Of a DNA stretch of 64,000 nt, positions 1 through 13,009 are shown piece by piece. The notes beneath the pieces are model-generated. The model did not search any database and had not been told where the DNA came from. It was given only the letters and a program-made list of their open reading frames with translations. Position numbers and translations under genes: made by a program. Source of the DNA: Odiellus spinosus (lineage: Eukaryota; Arthropoda; Arachnida; Opiliones; Phalangiidae); the NCBI GenBank assembly GCA_963920705.1, contig OY987227.1, forward strand, positions 25,649,935 through 25,713,934, in the 5' to 3' direction. The number at the start of each line of letters is the position of its first letter. Positions within the stretch are counted from its first letter, which is position 1.

Positions 1-811
1 ATCTCGAAAATCTGAAATTTGTTTAAAAATTGTGTAAAATTTATAATAGTATTAAAAAATATAAAATAATAGTTACAACCTCCCTTTAAAGGAAATTAAT
101 AAGAATAAATTCACCTGGATCGTTTCATTCTCCCTTTAATCTTTCGCATTAGCTTTGATTATTATGCAAACTGGTCTCGCTATAACGATTACAGATTACA
201 GATTGTAGCGCCTCTTCGATACGAGTAAACTTTTGAGAGTGGGTGCGAATCACTACGAAACTCGCGCGTTTCATAGCCGCTTTTAAATGTAACAGTCTTA
301 GTAAAAAAGTACACAATTACGCGGAAGCTTGACGGAGGATGCCTTAGCGAGGCCATAATTTCGGCCACTTACAAAGAGCATTCTAAGAGTGTAAGAATCT
401 ACCCACTTTGATAAGTATATACACGCGCGAACTCTTGGAAATAAACCCTCGAAACGTTATTGTTCTAAAATCTTAAAGTAGGAAGAAAAATTGGAAGATT
501 TGCGAGTTTAAAGTTACCTACGCATTCTTTCTAGTTATCGGACCATAAAATCCACGCGTGTTGGATTAAACATTAATAGTAAGTATATCCATCGTAAAAC
601 AGTTACGTAATATAACCCGACAAGTGTGATATTTCGATTAATATATAACCATTTAAAAAAAATGAAAGTTAAATTATATTTTACATTTGAAAATATTGCA
701 ACCTTTCAAATTATAAAGGCACTGTTTAAACTATAGCACTGACAGGAGAGTGCCAACCTTGGGGGCAAATGCCCCTGTTCGTGCCTTTTTACTCCCCAAG
801 GAGCTAACACC

Positions 812-1410
812 GGGTTCGTACAAAAATTTCAATGACTATTCAAGGTTTTCAGCTGACCATTTCTAAATAATATCCACGAGCAATTAATTGGTCAACTAAT
901 CATTAACAGTTCCTTGACACGTACCAAAATATTTAATTTCTCTAGCGATTTGGGCTCATTTTCAAATTTCCTGACCTTTAGGGGTCATTTTTAAATTCCC
1001 TGACTTTTGAGTGAATTTTCAAATTCCCCTGACCTTTAGGGTCAAATTTCAAATTCCACGACCTTTCCCTGACCTTTTAGGCCAAATTTCAAATTCCCCA
1101 ACTTTTCCCTGACCTTTTTGGGTCAAATTTCAAATTCCACGACTTTTCCCTGACCTTTTAGGCCAATTTTCAAATTCCCCAACTTTTCCCTGACCTTTTG
1201 GGACAATTTTTAAATTCCCAGGCTTTTCCCTGACCTTTTAGTCCAATTTTCAAATTCCTCGAATTTCCCGAACCTTTAGGGGTAATTTTCATCAAATTCC
1301 CCGACTTTTCCCTGACCTTTTGGGCCAATTTCCAAATTCCCTAACTTTTCCCTGACCTTTTTGTGCGAATTTCCAAATTCCCTAACTTATACAGGTCGTG
1401 TACGAACCCT
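812..1410. repeat. Minisatellite element (CCCTGACCTTTT units) bounded by GGGTTCGTAC inverted ends
   Basis: About eight units of roughly 60 bp (TTTTCAAATTCCC...ACTTTTCCCTGACCTTTT) lie in an element that begins GGGTTCGTACA and ends TGTACGAACCCT. The lead-in (ATTAATTGGTCAACTAATCA) recurs at 36630, so two copies of one element exist here. Confidence 0.8.
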
Positions 1411-1531
1411 ATTTCATTCTCTAAAGAGTCTACATTTTTATATAAACCCTAAACAACGTTAGTCATACATCCATTTGCCACGAAAATTAAATAAAACAAC
1501 AAAATATTAAAAATAACCAAAAATGCATTAC

Positions 1532-1593
1532 CTTTTTCAGATGTTTATTGACCCATTTGGTAAAAGTTTTCTTTTGAATGGCATCCCGTTCAT
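1532..1593 (-). CDS. shot: Spectraplakin shared coding exon 2, start of calponin-homology domain 1
   Basis: Minus-strand internal exon of 62 bases. The acceptor is ...TTTATCCAG at 1594 and up, and the donor is GTAATG at 1526-1531. It begins with AT, completing a codon opened by a G from the upstream exon (GAT, Asp), and then reads [20 protein letters not shown] in phase. This is the hallmark entry into the first CH domain of spectraplakins (shot/kakapo, MACF1, dystonin, plectin), giant cytolinkers whose tandem CH domains bind F-actin at the cell cortex and whose far end binds microtubules. In vertebrate relatives an exon border also falls just before DERD. The wording DAIQ and HLKK is closer to arthropod shot than to vertebrate forms. 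The following CH1 exons are not present between 1 and 1531, so they must lie outside the window. Confidence 0.95.
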
Positions 1594-2086
1594 CTGGATA
1601 AATTTTAAAAAGACGACACCACATGAGTAAAAACAACGATATCAAACATTAATCAAGCAATTAATATATAATTTTAATTAAATATCGAAAGGGAACTAAT
1701 GAATTATAAACGTTAAGCCTCGTTTCTCGTATAATTTTAAACGAAGCGTCGCGAAATTGTAAAATTTAAAATGACGCGATCGAAGATGTTACAAAATATA
1801 ACGAAGATGATGGCATGCGAGAAAAAAAGAAAAAAAAAAACTTGGATCTAGTTCTAAAAATGCCCCCAAACATGAACCTATTAATGGGGGGACTGTTTTC
1901 GTAAGGGTTTTATTCGCGTTTTCAATCTTGGCTAAATATTAAATACGAAGATAAAAATATAGCGACGAGCTTCGGAATTTTTATTTGAAAAAATCGAAGC
2001 TTACAACAAAAAAATTATTGGAAAATTCGATTTATAACTTTATTATATTTAAAGGGAGAATGCATCCTAACAACAAGTGAACGACA

Positions 2087-2362
2087 GGCCTTTGCTTGTT
2101 TTTCCCTGACCTTTTCCAACGATTTTCCCTGACCGTTTCAGCTAATACTACCCAATTTTTAACCTTTTATTTTTTTAATAATCGCGTTGGCCAAACTTTT
2201 TGCAGGCGTATCTTTGTTCTAATTTATACAACTGACATTATCTGCAGATAATGATTGTAATTTCCTGGCTCCTTGAAAGATCTTTAAATATTTTAAAATT
2301 CCCTGATTTTTTTGGTTCCTTTATAAAATTCCCTGACTTTTCCCTGACCTGTGGCAACCCTG
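2087..2362. mobile_element. CAGGGTTGCCACAGG element, reverse copy
   Basis: It ends CTGACCTGTGGCAACCCTG at 2362 and shares GTTCTAATTTATACAACTGACA with the copy at 49476 in inverse. The interior holds TTTTCCCTGACC units. Confidence 0.7.
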
Positions 2363-3070
2363 TAATTTAAAGATTGCATTTCTAGCTAGCTTTGCGCGTA
2401 CTGCAAACTCAAGATGAATTTCAAAATAATTTTTTTTTTTGTTAAAACTGGTTAACTTGATTGTAATAAATTCGAAATTACCTCAGGCCGAAATTTCAAA
2501 AACTGTCATAAAAAATACAATAATTTATAATAATATAATTGGTAAAGACTCGAATAAATGTGTCAAAGAGTTTTATCCGCCTTACTTTTGTAAAAAATCA
2601 GATCGAACTGTTATTTTCTAAGCGCTGGGGATAATTTTAAAATTAGTTATTTTTTGGGTTTACACATTATAAATGCGAACCGGGCTGGGTGTTTTTTTGG
2701 AGTTTTATTTTTTAAGGGGTGGCTTGGCTTGGCTGGAAATGCTCGATTTCCCCCCAAAAAAAAAAAAAAAAAAAAAAAAAAGATGATAAATGCCGCCGTC
2801 GGCCAAAACTAAAATTAAAATATTTTATATATTTTTATAAGTTTTATGGCTATGTAGTTGATCTAACTTCACGGTTCACGGATAATACGTGGGTTTAACT
2901 TTAAACCATTTTGTTAACTCGCTCTTATTGAAGTCAGCGAGTTTAAAATGCGTTGTTTTTTTTGTAAAATTATAATAATACCCCCCTAATCCATGCTTAA
3001 TTCAAAATAAATCTCACCAATAAAAATATAACAATGTAGATTTTTCAAACAAATTATAAACTATATTTAA

Positions 3071-3254
3071 AATAGGCTTAGCTGGAATCACGGAGATCCT
3101 GAATTTTTTTAGCATTGAAGGGTCATTGACCAATGAGCAAAGGCAAATCGTTAAGACGAGATCTCCGTGAAACTTTCAATTACATCCGATTGGTCTCTAA
3201 CTCTTCAATGGGAAGAAATTCAGGTGATCTAAATAAATCCAGCTAAGCCTATTT
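3071..3254. mobile_element. Core palindrome of TTAA type 1, without its ends
   Basis: AATAGGCTTAGCTGG pairs with CCAGCTAAGCCTATT, and the centre is diverged from 18780. The outer AGGGAGAATG arms are absent. Confidence 0.65.
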
Positions 3255-4009
3255 TGTAAAAATTGAACTGGTGCATTATGGTTAGGGTGGATTCCGAGGT
3301 GGATTATCCCTATAAAGGTTAATGATATTAACTTAATTTGCGACCAACTAGACCCGTAAGTAAAACAATAATTTGGGGGAAATTTAAGACAACCAGTACG
3401 GCGTGGATATAATCAAAAGTACGAGTTTGGTTGGCGATTTGTCTAACTGTAATTAAGTGTAACATCAATTTGATATTAAAATTTTAGTACTGACAAAACC
3501 CCCGCTTTTATTAGATAGAAGCCCCGGCGTAAGTGTAATACAACTAACGCCAGGCGAGCAAAAAGGGGCGGAAACCGGACAAGGTAAACGTTTATTCGCG
3601 TCACTAGAGATGATACATTCGACTATTTAGAATTTACTCTTTTTTTTTTTTCATCCTCGGAATGGCATAACACATACATCCGTCCAAAGAACTCTTAGAC
3701 CCATCACACACCAGAAAAATTATTAGTTTTAAATACTAGTTATACGTTCTCAAATGCAGTGTTATAGCCAATGACCGCTGGTCATTTCGCCAAGAGCAGC
3801 TGTCGACTCTACAGTCGCTAGTGTGTGGTTTATAAATTAAATATTTAATTTTCCCATATGGGTACTGACTGAATCTACTTTTGAAAGAACGAATACTATC
3901 ATGTACAAATAACTAACCGGCCATGTTCATAATATAGGAATTATCTGCTTTTTAATTTTGTATTTAAAACATTTGTCCAGATTTTATAAAATTATGTTTT
4001 CCCATTTAA

Positions 4010-4570
4010 ATATTTCCAATATATTTAATTATTTCAATATTTTCCCACATATTTAAATAATTATTTCAATATTTCCCACATATTTAAATAACTATTTCAA
4101 TATTTTCCTCTTTTTCCCACAAATATTTAAATATTTTGAAAATTTTCTTAAATATTTAAATATTTCCAACATTTTCCCACTTATTTTAATGATTATTTCA
4201 ATTCAATTGTTCCATTTAACCCAATATTTAACTAATGATTTCAATATTGCCTTCATTTTCCTACACATTCCAATATTCTTAACATTTTCCCACATATTTC
4301 AAAATGTTCAAATATTTCCTTGCATATTTCAATGCTATTTTAGACATTTCCCTGCATATTTCAATGCTATTTTAGACATTCCCTGCATATTTCAATGCTA
4401 TTTTGGACATTTCCCTGCATATTTCAATGCTATTTTAGACATTTCCCTGCACATTTCAATGCTATTTTAGACATTTCAATGCTATTTTAGACATTTCCCT
4501 GCATATTTCAATGCTATTTTAGACATTTCCCTGTATATTTCAATGCAATTTTAGACATTTCCCTTAATTA
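4010..4570. repeat. Two AT-rich minisatellites
   Basis: 4010-4160 repeats ATTTAAATAATTATTTCAAT units. 4300-4570 repeats a 32-bp unit CATTTCCCTGCATATTTCAA+TGCTATTTTAGA about eight times. Confidence 0.88.
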
Positions 4571-5529
4571 CAATTGGTTATGAAAGTTTTCTAAATTGTA
4601 AGAATTGTCAGGTTAAATCAAAAACCAACCTAATTACCCTAACATTTCCAGTTTTTTTTTAAAGTATCGAGTACAAGGGAGTGTCTAAACTTGGAAAAAA
4701 GGTTGATTATCATTAAATCTAAAATAATAATTAACAATCTGACCAACGTCTCTTCACTTAATGGAGTTCATAAATGGCCAAAGGAGGGGGTAAGAAAAAC
4801 CATAAGTCACGCAAACACCTTTGCTGGGGCAGTATTTTGTAAGAGGGGGGGGGGGATACCTGAATTCCCCGCTGAAGGAGATGACACGGAGGTGAGAGAT
4901 TGCATTGAAATCATTTACAAGGTCAGGATAAACCCTTTAGCGTTATAAATGAATCTGGACAAACGCAAAACTTTTGTGTGACGGGCCTCTCTCTCTCTCT
5001 AACTCTAAGAAGAATCCGTGATTCGTGACTCATAAACCTCAACCGGTACCCTAAATTGGCCAAAAGGAAAAGATTGTTCCCCTTTTTAAAAATAACGTCA
5101 AAAATTTTCCCCCTTCTCTCAACCCTCACCCGTAACTCGTTCACGCACCGTTACTCATTTAAAAGAGTAATTTCCACGCCTAATTTCTTAATAGGGATAC
5201 CTGAATTACCAACGCCCTGCCCCGCTCGAGTTAATAATAATTTATTTATCAATTTATTACGTTTAAGTTATACAGCTTTTTATTATTATATTCTTATATA
5301 GACTTCTAACCTTGAACCAATTCTCGATAAAAGGTAATCTAATCCTCCAATGATAATCTTAATCTTATCAAATGTGTCATAATTTATAATGCATACCTAT
5401 GGAGTTAGGGTTAACTTAATATCCGGTTTCATTAACGGCAAACGGAAGTATAAAAGATATTGCAATAAATGCGTGATATTCGGTAATTTTCTCTCTGGGT
5501 ATTTGTTAAATATTAAATAATTAAATTAC

Positions 5530-5644
5530 CTTTAAATCTATGCAAACTATGTTCGTATTGTTGCAAACTTGGATCCTGTGGTTCTCCACTGCCATTGCCA
5601 TTAGCGGCGGAATGGTTATTGTTGGTGGTGTAGTAAATATCCAT
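5530..5644 (-). CDS. shot: Spectraplakin alternative first coding exon, proximal (exon 1B)
   Basis: Minus-strand exon that starts at ATG (5642-5644) and runs 38 codons plus one base to a donor GTAATT. The peptide starts MDIYYTTNNNHSAANGNG, is Asn/Ser/Gly-rich (low complexity), and ends QQYEHSLHRFK. The leftover G joins the AT of the exon at 1593 to give ...[15 protein letters not shown], so phase and sense both fit. The intron would be 3,936 bases. Like alternative shot/MACF1 starts, this exon would replace only the short N-terminal tail in front of the actin-binding domain. The DNA upstream (5645 to about 6900) is markedly more GC- and CpG-rich than its surroundings, as expected of a promoter and 5' UTR. 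The splice prediction is read from sequence, and the isoform assignment is inferred. Confidence 0.87.
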
Positions 5645-6900
5645 TTTTGCGGCCACTTCTAGCGCCCGTGGTCCCCTTTATTCGCGAAAGGGGGCACCCT
5701 TTGAGGTCTTAGCTCGGGAGTCAAAAACCAAAACGGCGCGAAATTTTGACAAAAAAAAAACAAAGCGCGTCTCAGTCCTTTTCAAAAACTCGTTAGAGAA
5801 TAAAAACTTTTTCAAATTGAAGACAAAGTTTTGGCCAATTTCTCGCCCGGGGTTATTCGCAGTCGCGTTTTATTTAAAAAGAAAGAAGAGAGGCGACGAC
5901 GCGAAAAAGTAACGTCTCAACCAGCCTAATGTTTAGGCCCATTTAGGAAATATTTTCAGTCGTAGCGGAGGGGACTCGTAGTCGCCTTCGCGCCATATAC
6001 AAGTAGGAGGGCCAACTTTTAGTATTTTTTCTTCAAGTGTGGGCGCATTTTGTTGGGAGAAGGAAGGTCGTCATTTTTCTGACGAGGAAAAGTAACCCGA
6101 ATCGGACTGCCGGCAGAAAACGAAAACACTTTCATTCATAAGGGAACAAACGCGGCCCCCTCCTTCTTTATCCGAAGTTCCGAGAAAAATTCCTTTAGGC
6201 TTAGCGACTCCTAAGATCAGTTTCCTTTTTCTTAAACTTACTATTGTATTTCCGGACGCGCGATGAGCCGAATTCCTTTTTAGGAGACAACTTTTTCTTT
6301 TCGCGATATTAAAATCCAGTTAGCCACGTGCGTTTCGGGGTAAAAAAAAAACTTTCCATACACACTCAACTTTCTCGGTAAACGTTCGACTGTAGAAGTT
6401 TTCCGTTCCCCCCGTCACTAGGCCGAGTGAGAGAGCCCGATTTCAGGTGCTTTCCAGTTTTCCATATGCCGCTCCGCTATTAACTTAAGCCTAATTTTGG
6501 CGAGGTTACTGTCTCGACGCGGACTTTAAAACTTATATAATCTCATTAAAGATTAGTTTACGTACACTTTACCGATTATTCGCGAACTCGAAACGATAGG
6601 TACGAAGCGCGAGAGACGAGAGAACGCCTGACTATCTACCGAACTCTGCCGGCGTTTACAGACGCCATGACGGAATTTTATTTTATAGAAAGTACGATGT
6701 ATTTCCGTCCCCCTCCCCTTTTAGGCGGAAGTCGGGCTCGTCCCACTACGGAGGGAATAGGGGGGAGAAGCCTATAGGGTGAGTCGAAGGGGAAAAGATA
6801 GAGAGACATATATAGGCGAAAACAGCCGTTCACAGACAGAGGCGTGACTTTCGCGGGTAAATTGTTTTACGTGTGCCTCGATTTTCTCACTATTTCGGGA
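5645..6900 (-). promoter_or_regulatory. Candidate promoter and 5' UTR of exon 1B
   Basis: A 1.2-kb block directly upstream of the exon 1B ATG is richer in GC and CpG than the flanking AT-rich DNA. It is non-repetitive and contains no repeat family seen elsewhere in the window. A TATA-like CTATATATG (minus strand, about 6807-6815) could place a start about 1.1 kb from the ATG. The motif is nearly palindromic, so its orientation is uncertain. Transcription start and UTR extent are inferred. Confidence 0.5.
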
Positions 6901-7289
6901 CCCTCAATGTGTTTTTGTTTTTGATGGCCTAGTCTATTGTTAAATAATTTAAGGGGTGGGGGATGTGTAGAGATGGGATTTGTCATTTTTTTTTGTTTAT
7001 ATCATTTGATTTATACCAAATATGATTAGCGAGTTATAAAGTTTTACACGCGAATTTGCAGACCATTAATTAAGATAAAATAGGCTTAAGAAAAATAGGC
7101 AAATAATCTATCATAATTAAATGAATATTTTTGGAAAATCTTTGTTATTTTTAAGAACTCACATTTTGTTGTGTAAATGACTAATATAATAAATTTATTT
7201 ATTCTAACGCGAATCGCTACTAGCATAAATTAATTTATTTTAACATTAATAATTACTTGTATAAATTCATTGATGATAAAAATTATTTT

Positions 7290-7375
7290 TGAGGTCCCTA
7301 AACCATCATAAAATCATAATTTGGTCCCTAAATCACCATAAAATTGTGATTTTGGTCCCTAAATCACAATATTTC
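7290..7375. repeat. Three ~30-bp tandem copies
   Basis: GGTCCCTAAATCACCATAAA+ATTGTGATTTT with variants. Confidence 0.75.
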
Positions 7376-7924
7376 TAGTAAATTTGGTTAAAAGTACCGT
7401 CGAGCCGTCATCCTATAATATTGAACCCTATTTCTAGCCTGAAAAATACCCTATTTCCCTTTTTTTTTAAGATTTTGGTGGGAGCCCTGTAATTATAAAA
7501 CTAGCGAGGATGATGTTTTACTGGTATTCAATAATTAACCACCAACATAATAACTAGTAAAGCCAATATAGTCTAGGCCATGTGTCCGTTGGATTTATAA
7601 TTGTCTGAACACTCAAGTATAGGATGTAGGCCACATCATCGCAAGCTGCTTTTCAAGTTTAGAGTGCAGAGAGGGCAGATGGGATTCCCTTCGAATGTTT
7701 AATTTGATTCGGTGTTCAATATAAAATCAACGTGCAGGGGTAGAATAATCACGATTTTTTTTCGGGGCCCTTGTAAAAGTGCCTCAACCTCATCAGTGCA
7801 CGTTTTCTCATATTTTTTTAAACCCAATTTTCCAAAGGATGAGAAATATATTACCGTTATTTGGAGCGTGGACAAAAATACTCAAATTTAAACATTATCC
7901 AATATGAAACTTTTCCTCAAAAGT

Positions 7925-8480
7925 TTACAAATTATAATACTTTTCCTTGACCTCTTGGTTCAATTTACAAATAATAATACTGTTCTCTGACCTCTTTGGC
8001 CATGAAATTTACAAATTATAATACTTTTCCTTGACCTCTTGGTCCAATTTACGAATTCTAACACTTTTCCTTGACCTCTTGGTGAAATTTACAAATTTTT
8101 CCTTGACCTCTTGGCCTAATTTACATATTATAATACTTATCCCTGACCTCTTGGCCTAATTTACAAATTATAATACTTTTCCTTGACATCTTGGTCCAAT
8201 TTACGAATTCTAATACTTTTCCTTGACCTCTTGGTGAAATTTACATCTTATAATACTCATCCCTGACCTCTTGGCCTAATTTACAAATTATAATACTTTT
8301 CCTTGACCTCTTGGCCTAATTTACTAATTATAATACTTTTCCTTGACCTCTTGGTCTAATTTACAAATTCTAATACGTTTCCTTGACCTCTTGGTCCAAT
8401 TTACAAATTCTAATACTTTTCCCTGACCTCTTGGTCCAATTTAAAAATTCTGATACGTTTCCTTAATCTCTTGGCGATTG
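7925..8480. repeat. 41-bp minisatellite (TTCCTTGACCTCTTGG units)
   Basis: About 13 copies of AATTTACAAATTATAATACT+TTTCCTTGACCTCTTGGTCC with small changes. Confidence 0.92.
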
Positions 8481-8573
8481 TCTTTTTGTCCATTTTACAA
8501 ATTCCCTTACTTATTTTGTCATTTTGATTGAATTTTGAAAATCCCGAAATATTTAAATATGACCAGAGGTATA

Positions 8574-8981
8574 TAATAACCCCCTTCGGGGGGAAGTATG
8601 AAAGGTAGGCAAAATCGACGAACAACGAGTGCCCGGCGTAAATCGCGGCGGATCGACACACCGCTTTACTCCCAAAAAATAGTTACACCATTTTGAACCT
8701 CACTAAATTTTCCCTACGCGCACTTCCGGAACTCGCGAGCTGAAGTCAACCTTCGACTCCATTTTAACGGACAGCCTGACTCCCGAGACAGGAAGTTCTA
8801 AACACAAATCGAGCCGTCTGGTTTATACAAAGACCATTTACTAGAGTAGCGACATTGAGAAGTCCAGCGCGAGCTAGTGGCCTAGATAGTCAGCAACGGG
8901 CTCTTGTTGTTCGTGATTTTTAGCATTGGTAGTATAGGGGCTTTCATACTTCCCCCCGAAGGGGGTTATTATATACCTCTG
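8574..8981. mobile_element. MITE family B copy 1 (CAGAGG termini)
   Basis: Family description: about 410 bp, ends CAGAGGTATATAATAACCCC and its inverse, subterminal hairpin CCCCCTTCGGGGGG, non-coding centre. No clear target duplication here (left ATATGAC, right CTATAAA), which may reflect exchange between copies. Confidence 0.9.
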
Positions 8982-9383
8982 CTATAAATCATTGTTATAA
9001 TTAAAACCATTTTGCACAATACATCGTACGATTCGATGTCAATAAATTTCATCCAAAAAGGAACTATTTAACAAAAAGAAAACACTCGTGATAGTTAATC
9101 CTAATCGCGATATAAACCTACGTTATTTAGCTCACCGCTCGAACGATGATGTTCCCTAATCTCTATTTCAATTATTAAACCGTCCTATATTCTTTGGGGA
9201 GAAAGGGTGCTTACATACCATCATAATCTAGAATATAAAGGTTAAATAATTTAGTAAGATATGAATGAGTGTTAAAGGGATAATGAAGAAGAGTAACGTG
9301 TTAATTTTAGGAGCGTTAAAATATTTGTTTACGTATGATTACGTATTTAGCGTTACCAAAGGCTGTAGTCAACTACGTAATAG

Positions 9384-9720
9384 CAGAAGTAGATAAAACC
9401 CTCCTTTGAAGTCTATTACTAACCTGGTCTTGTCTACCCCTCTCTGTATGGGTTAGTTTCAAAAAGCGCGATTCGTACGCCTTCTAACGGTAGATATTTT
9501 CGGAGCGGGAGTTCGTCCACCGAATATCTCTAGCAGCCTTGGAGTTCGTCAAAAAAACGTCGTCGTTTGTGGAGAGAGAGTTTCCAATTTTCCGTAGACA
9601 GGGGGGTATGAAGTAGGACCCCTCCGATCTCGTAAAATTGGGAATTTTACCCATACAGAGAGGAGCGCTATATGGAACATTAGAGTAGTAGACTTCAAAG
9701 GAGGGTTTCATCTACTTCTG
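9384..9720. mobile_element. MITE family A copy 1 (CAGAAG termini)
   Basis: Family description: 310-342 bp, near-palindromic, starts CAGAAGCCGATGAAACCCTC and ends with its inverse. The arms extend about 70 bp through CCCGGGTC and CTCTGTATGGGTTA. There is no coding capacity; short frames such as MKPSFEVYYSNV are by-products. This copy has CAGAAGTAGAT ends and the 7-bp target duplication GTAATAG. Confidence 0.92.
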
Positions 9721-10009
9721 GTAATAGTGTGTGTACATATTTTAGAAAAAGGGGATAATCCCTCGAACGTTGGTGATTTTAATAGAGTTTTTATGAATAT
9801 ATTTAAAAGCTTATAATCTAATAAAAAATTAACATATTATTCGTCTTTATTATCCCTTTAAAGAGCGATTTATAGCGGTAAACAACATCGTGACGAAGAA
9901 GAAGCGAGAGACGTGATCGGGAGAGTAAAAACCTTAGTCAAATACCATATTAGAAAAGGGAAATACAAAGGTTTTCTTGCCTTTAGTTTCGCTCTCGATT
10001 TACTTTGCA

Positions 10010-10290
10010 CAAGGAGGATCAGAGAAGGAGAGGAAATGTGGGGACGGCGCGGTTCCTACTGCGTCGGCCTAAACTCCCACTCTGGGAGAACGGGGGTAGA
10101 GACGTTTCGTGGTAAAATGTTGTCGCGTGGGTAAAACGAATCCTTTATGAGACGCGCTAGCTAGCGACCACGTGACAACAGTTTACCTCGAGAATTTCCA
10201 ATCCCCCCTTTCCACCCGAGTGGGAGGTTGGCTCTTCTCTCTCTAACTCAACGCAGCCCCACATTTCCTCTCCTTCTCTGATCCTCCTTG
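10010..10290. mobile_element. MITE family C copy 1 (CAAGGAGG termini)
   Basis: Family description: 281-292 bp, termini CAAGGAGGATCAGAGAAGG and its inverse, extended inverted arms, centre with GCTAGCTAGCG. Target duplication CTTTGCA (7 bp). Confidence 0.92.
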
Positions 10291-10998
10291 CTTTGCATAA
10301 TTGTAGCGAGCGCAGGTTTAAGAACTTATCATGTTTTCGCCGTGACTCAGCGCGAACGTCGTGTGACCCCGCGCGAACACGATTAAACTAAATGGCTTTA
10401 AGTTGTATGCCAGCTTTAACCTCGCTCAATTTTCGAGTACGTCAGTCTCTATGGGGAATGTTTTCTTAAAATCAATGACAAATCGTGGAAAACACCCTTT
10501 CAAAGCTTATTTCGACGCGTAATGGAATGGACACAGGCTAAAAAATGAAAGAACCCGAGGGTGCAGTAAAGGTCAAACTCCCTGTGTTAACAAGAACTTA
10601 TTCATAGTTTTCAATAAAGGTGAAAAATTGCCTTCCCCCAGTGTTGCCAACTAAATGATAACTTGGGCAATCCATACATTTTTCGCTTATCAGTCAAATT
10701 AAAGTAAAAAGAGCGTAGTTCCTCTTTTCCAAACTTCTAATATGGTCACAACCTACTCAAAAATGTCTTTAGTATTTGTACTCCTTTCATCGCGCCAAAT
10801 TTCCGTGAAACTAAAAGTGGGATAGTTAACTCAGATATAAATAAATTAAGAAGGGTAAGCCCATGATAAGAGAAGCCACACCCCAAGAAGCAATTTAGAT
10901 TTTCATATTTTATTCTTTGTAATTTTGAGATTTTTAAATTTTGAAGATTTGTTTACTAGATTTCAGCATTTTCAAAAGATTTTGAGATTTGGCCAAAG

Positions 10999-11335
10999 CA
11001 GAAGCCGATGAAACCCTCCTTTGAAGTCTACTACTCCAATGTTCCATATAGCGCTCCTCTCTGTATGGGTAAAATTCCCAATTTTACGAGTTAGAAGGGG
11101 TCCTGCTTCATCCCCCCTGTCTACGGAAAATTGGAAATTCTCTCTCTCCACAAACGACGACGTTTTTTGGACGAACTCCGAGGCTGCTAGAGATATTCGC
11201 TCGACGAGCTCCCGCTCCGAAAACATCTACCGTTAGGAGGCGTACGGATCGCGCCTTTTGAGAATAACCCATACAGAGAGGGGTAGACAAGACCCGGGAG
11301 TAATCGACTTCAAAGGAGGGTTTCATCGGCTTCTG
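10999..11335. mobile_element. MITE family A copy 2
   Basis: Target duplication GCCAAAG on both sides. The central arm carries GAGTTAGAAGGGG instead of the GAGATCGGAGGGG seen in most copies; copies at 34574 and 50372 share this variant and form a subfamily. Confidence 0.92.
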
Positions 11336-12445
11336 GCCAAAGGGATATGGGCATTTTTTTCGTAAATGTTTGTGAGACTAGACCATTATTTTGTAATTTT
11401 GAGATTTTTTTTTTTAAGTTAGAGATGTTGTGAAATATAGAGTTTTTTTCTTCATATTTTGAGATTTATTTGAGTTTTTGTGAATTTTTTGGAAATATTT
11501 TGTTTTCAATTCGTCTTTGAATTATTTTTAAAACCATCTCCCCGTTTAATTACGAAAATGATCTGTAAGAGTACAACGCCGACCCAGCGAATTTGAGAGA
11601 TTCGCCACCTCCTTGGGTGGGCAAGAGGTATTAGGCTAAAAAAAACCTGCGCCCACAAAACCCTCCTAGTTAGTTTCAGTTTCGTAATAATCTAAGTAAA
11701 GCAAAGAAAGTGGGCAAGACCACGTAACTACTTCGCGAACGAGATAGCTTTTTAAAATTATAGTCAAAATATATTTTCACTACGTGGGAATAATCTGTAG
11801 CCCCAAGGGATACATACGTAGTTAGAATAGCGAGGTTGCGTGTGACGTCAGTTACTGTAACATTAGCATGAACTGTAGACGGTTATTGGACCTATATGAC
11901 AACTCTATTTTTATTGCTAATGGCTGGGTTATTGTGATTGGTTGGTTTTATTCAGATAATGAAATTCAAACATTACGATCTTAATTAATATTTTTTGTTA
12001 TTTAAATGGAGAGATATTAAAAATATGTCCAAAAATTTCAAATACATAGTTTTCGATAAAGGGGCAAAAGAAAATTCTAACCCTCTTTCCCAGCTTTACT
12101 TTCATTGCAGGGTTGCCAGGAGCTTGTAAGTGCAGTTCAAATCAGATCAGTTCCAAAACTGAACTATACATTTTTTCCAAATTTTTCAAATAGCTAATTG
12201 AATAAAAAATCTTTGATAGTGAAAAGAAAAAAAAAGAGTTCTTTCAGCCTCACTTCATTGGGATTCTTTTAAAAACAAATGTAGATCGCGACAAAGATGA
12301 AAAGCTGACAAGAAGTCGCCATCTGGATCGATTGACTTGAACGACTTTGTCGCAAAAAAAATGGTTCAACACTAAAAATTGTTTTAGCGCAAGGTTTCCC
12401 TGTTTTTAGGGACTAGGTAATTGTCTTCACCCCTTCATCCATGTT

Positions 12446-12614
12446 CAGGGGCGTCGCTAGGATCTTCAAATTGGGGGGCTAGTCGGGGCGATTCGGGGGG
12501 CTATTCAAGGGGGTTCTGGGGAAACATGCATTTTTTTTTAATTTGGGGGGGGGGGGGGCTAATTTGAAATTTGGGGGCTATAGCCCCTCCAAAAAAGGCC
12601 TAGCGACGCCCCTG
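12446..12614. mobile_element. Small MITE with CAGGGGCGTCGCTAGG ends
   Basis: A 16-bp inverted repeat CAGGGGCGTCGCTAGG/CCTAGCGACGCCCCTG encloses G-rich DNA (GGGGGGCTA...). No target duplication was recognised. Confidence 0.75.
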
Positions 12615-13009
12615 CCCCTGGGGTCAAGACAGCGGCGCGCATGGTGACCAGGATATCACCCTCACCATTCCAAATAAATTAAAAAACGATTTTAAAATAA
12701 AGATTTTTTCGACCACGCACGCACTTCTCAAAATTTTAAACTTTCCATTGTTAATCGAGGCAATTGTTAAGGGCATCTATGAAACCGATACACCTAATGA
12801 CGTAAAAACAGTTTTCGTTCTTCATATTATTTTAAATAAAAATTTATTATTTATTGACCTAAGTTTCAAATTTCCCAACTTTTCATTAAACTGACATAGT
12901 TCTTGTTTAAAAATGTCATTTTAGTCGGCGCTTGCAAATTTCATTAACTAGATGTTTTCAGCCCTAAATCCAAATTTCCTGATTTTATTTGAACTTAGCT
13001 CTAATTTCA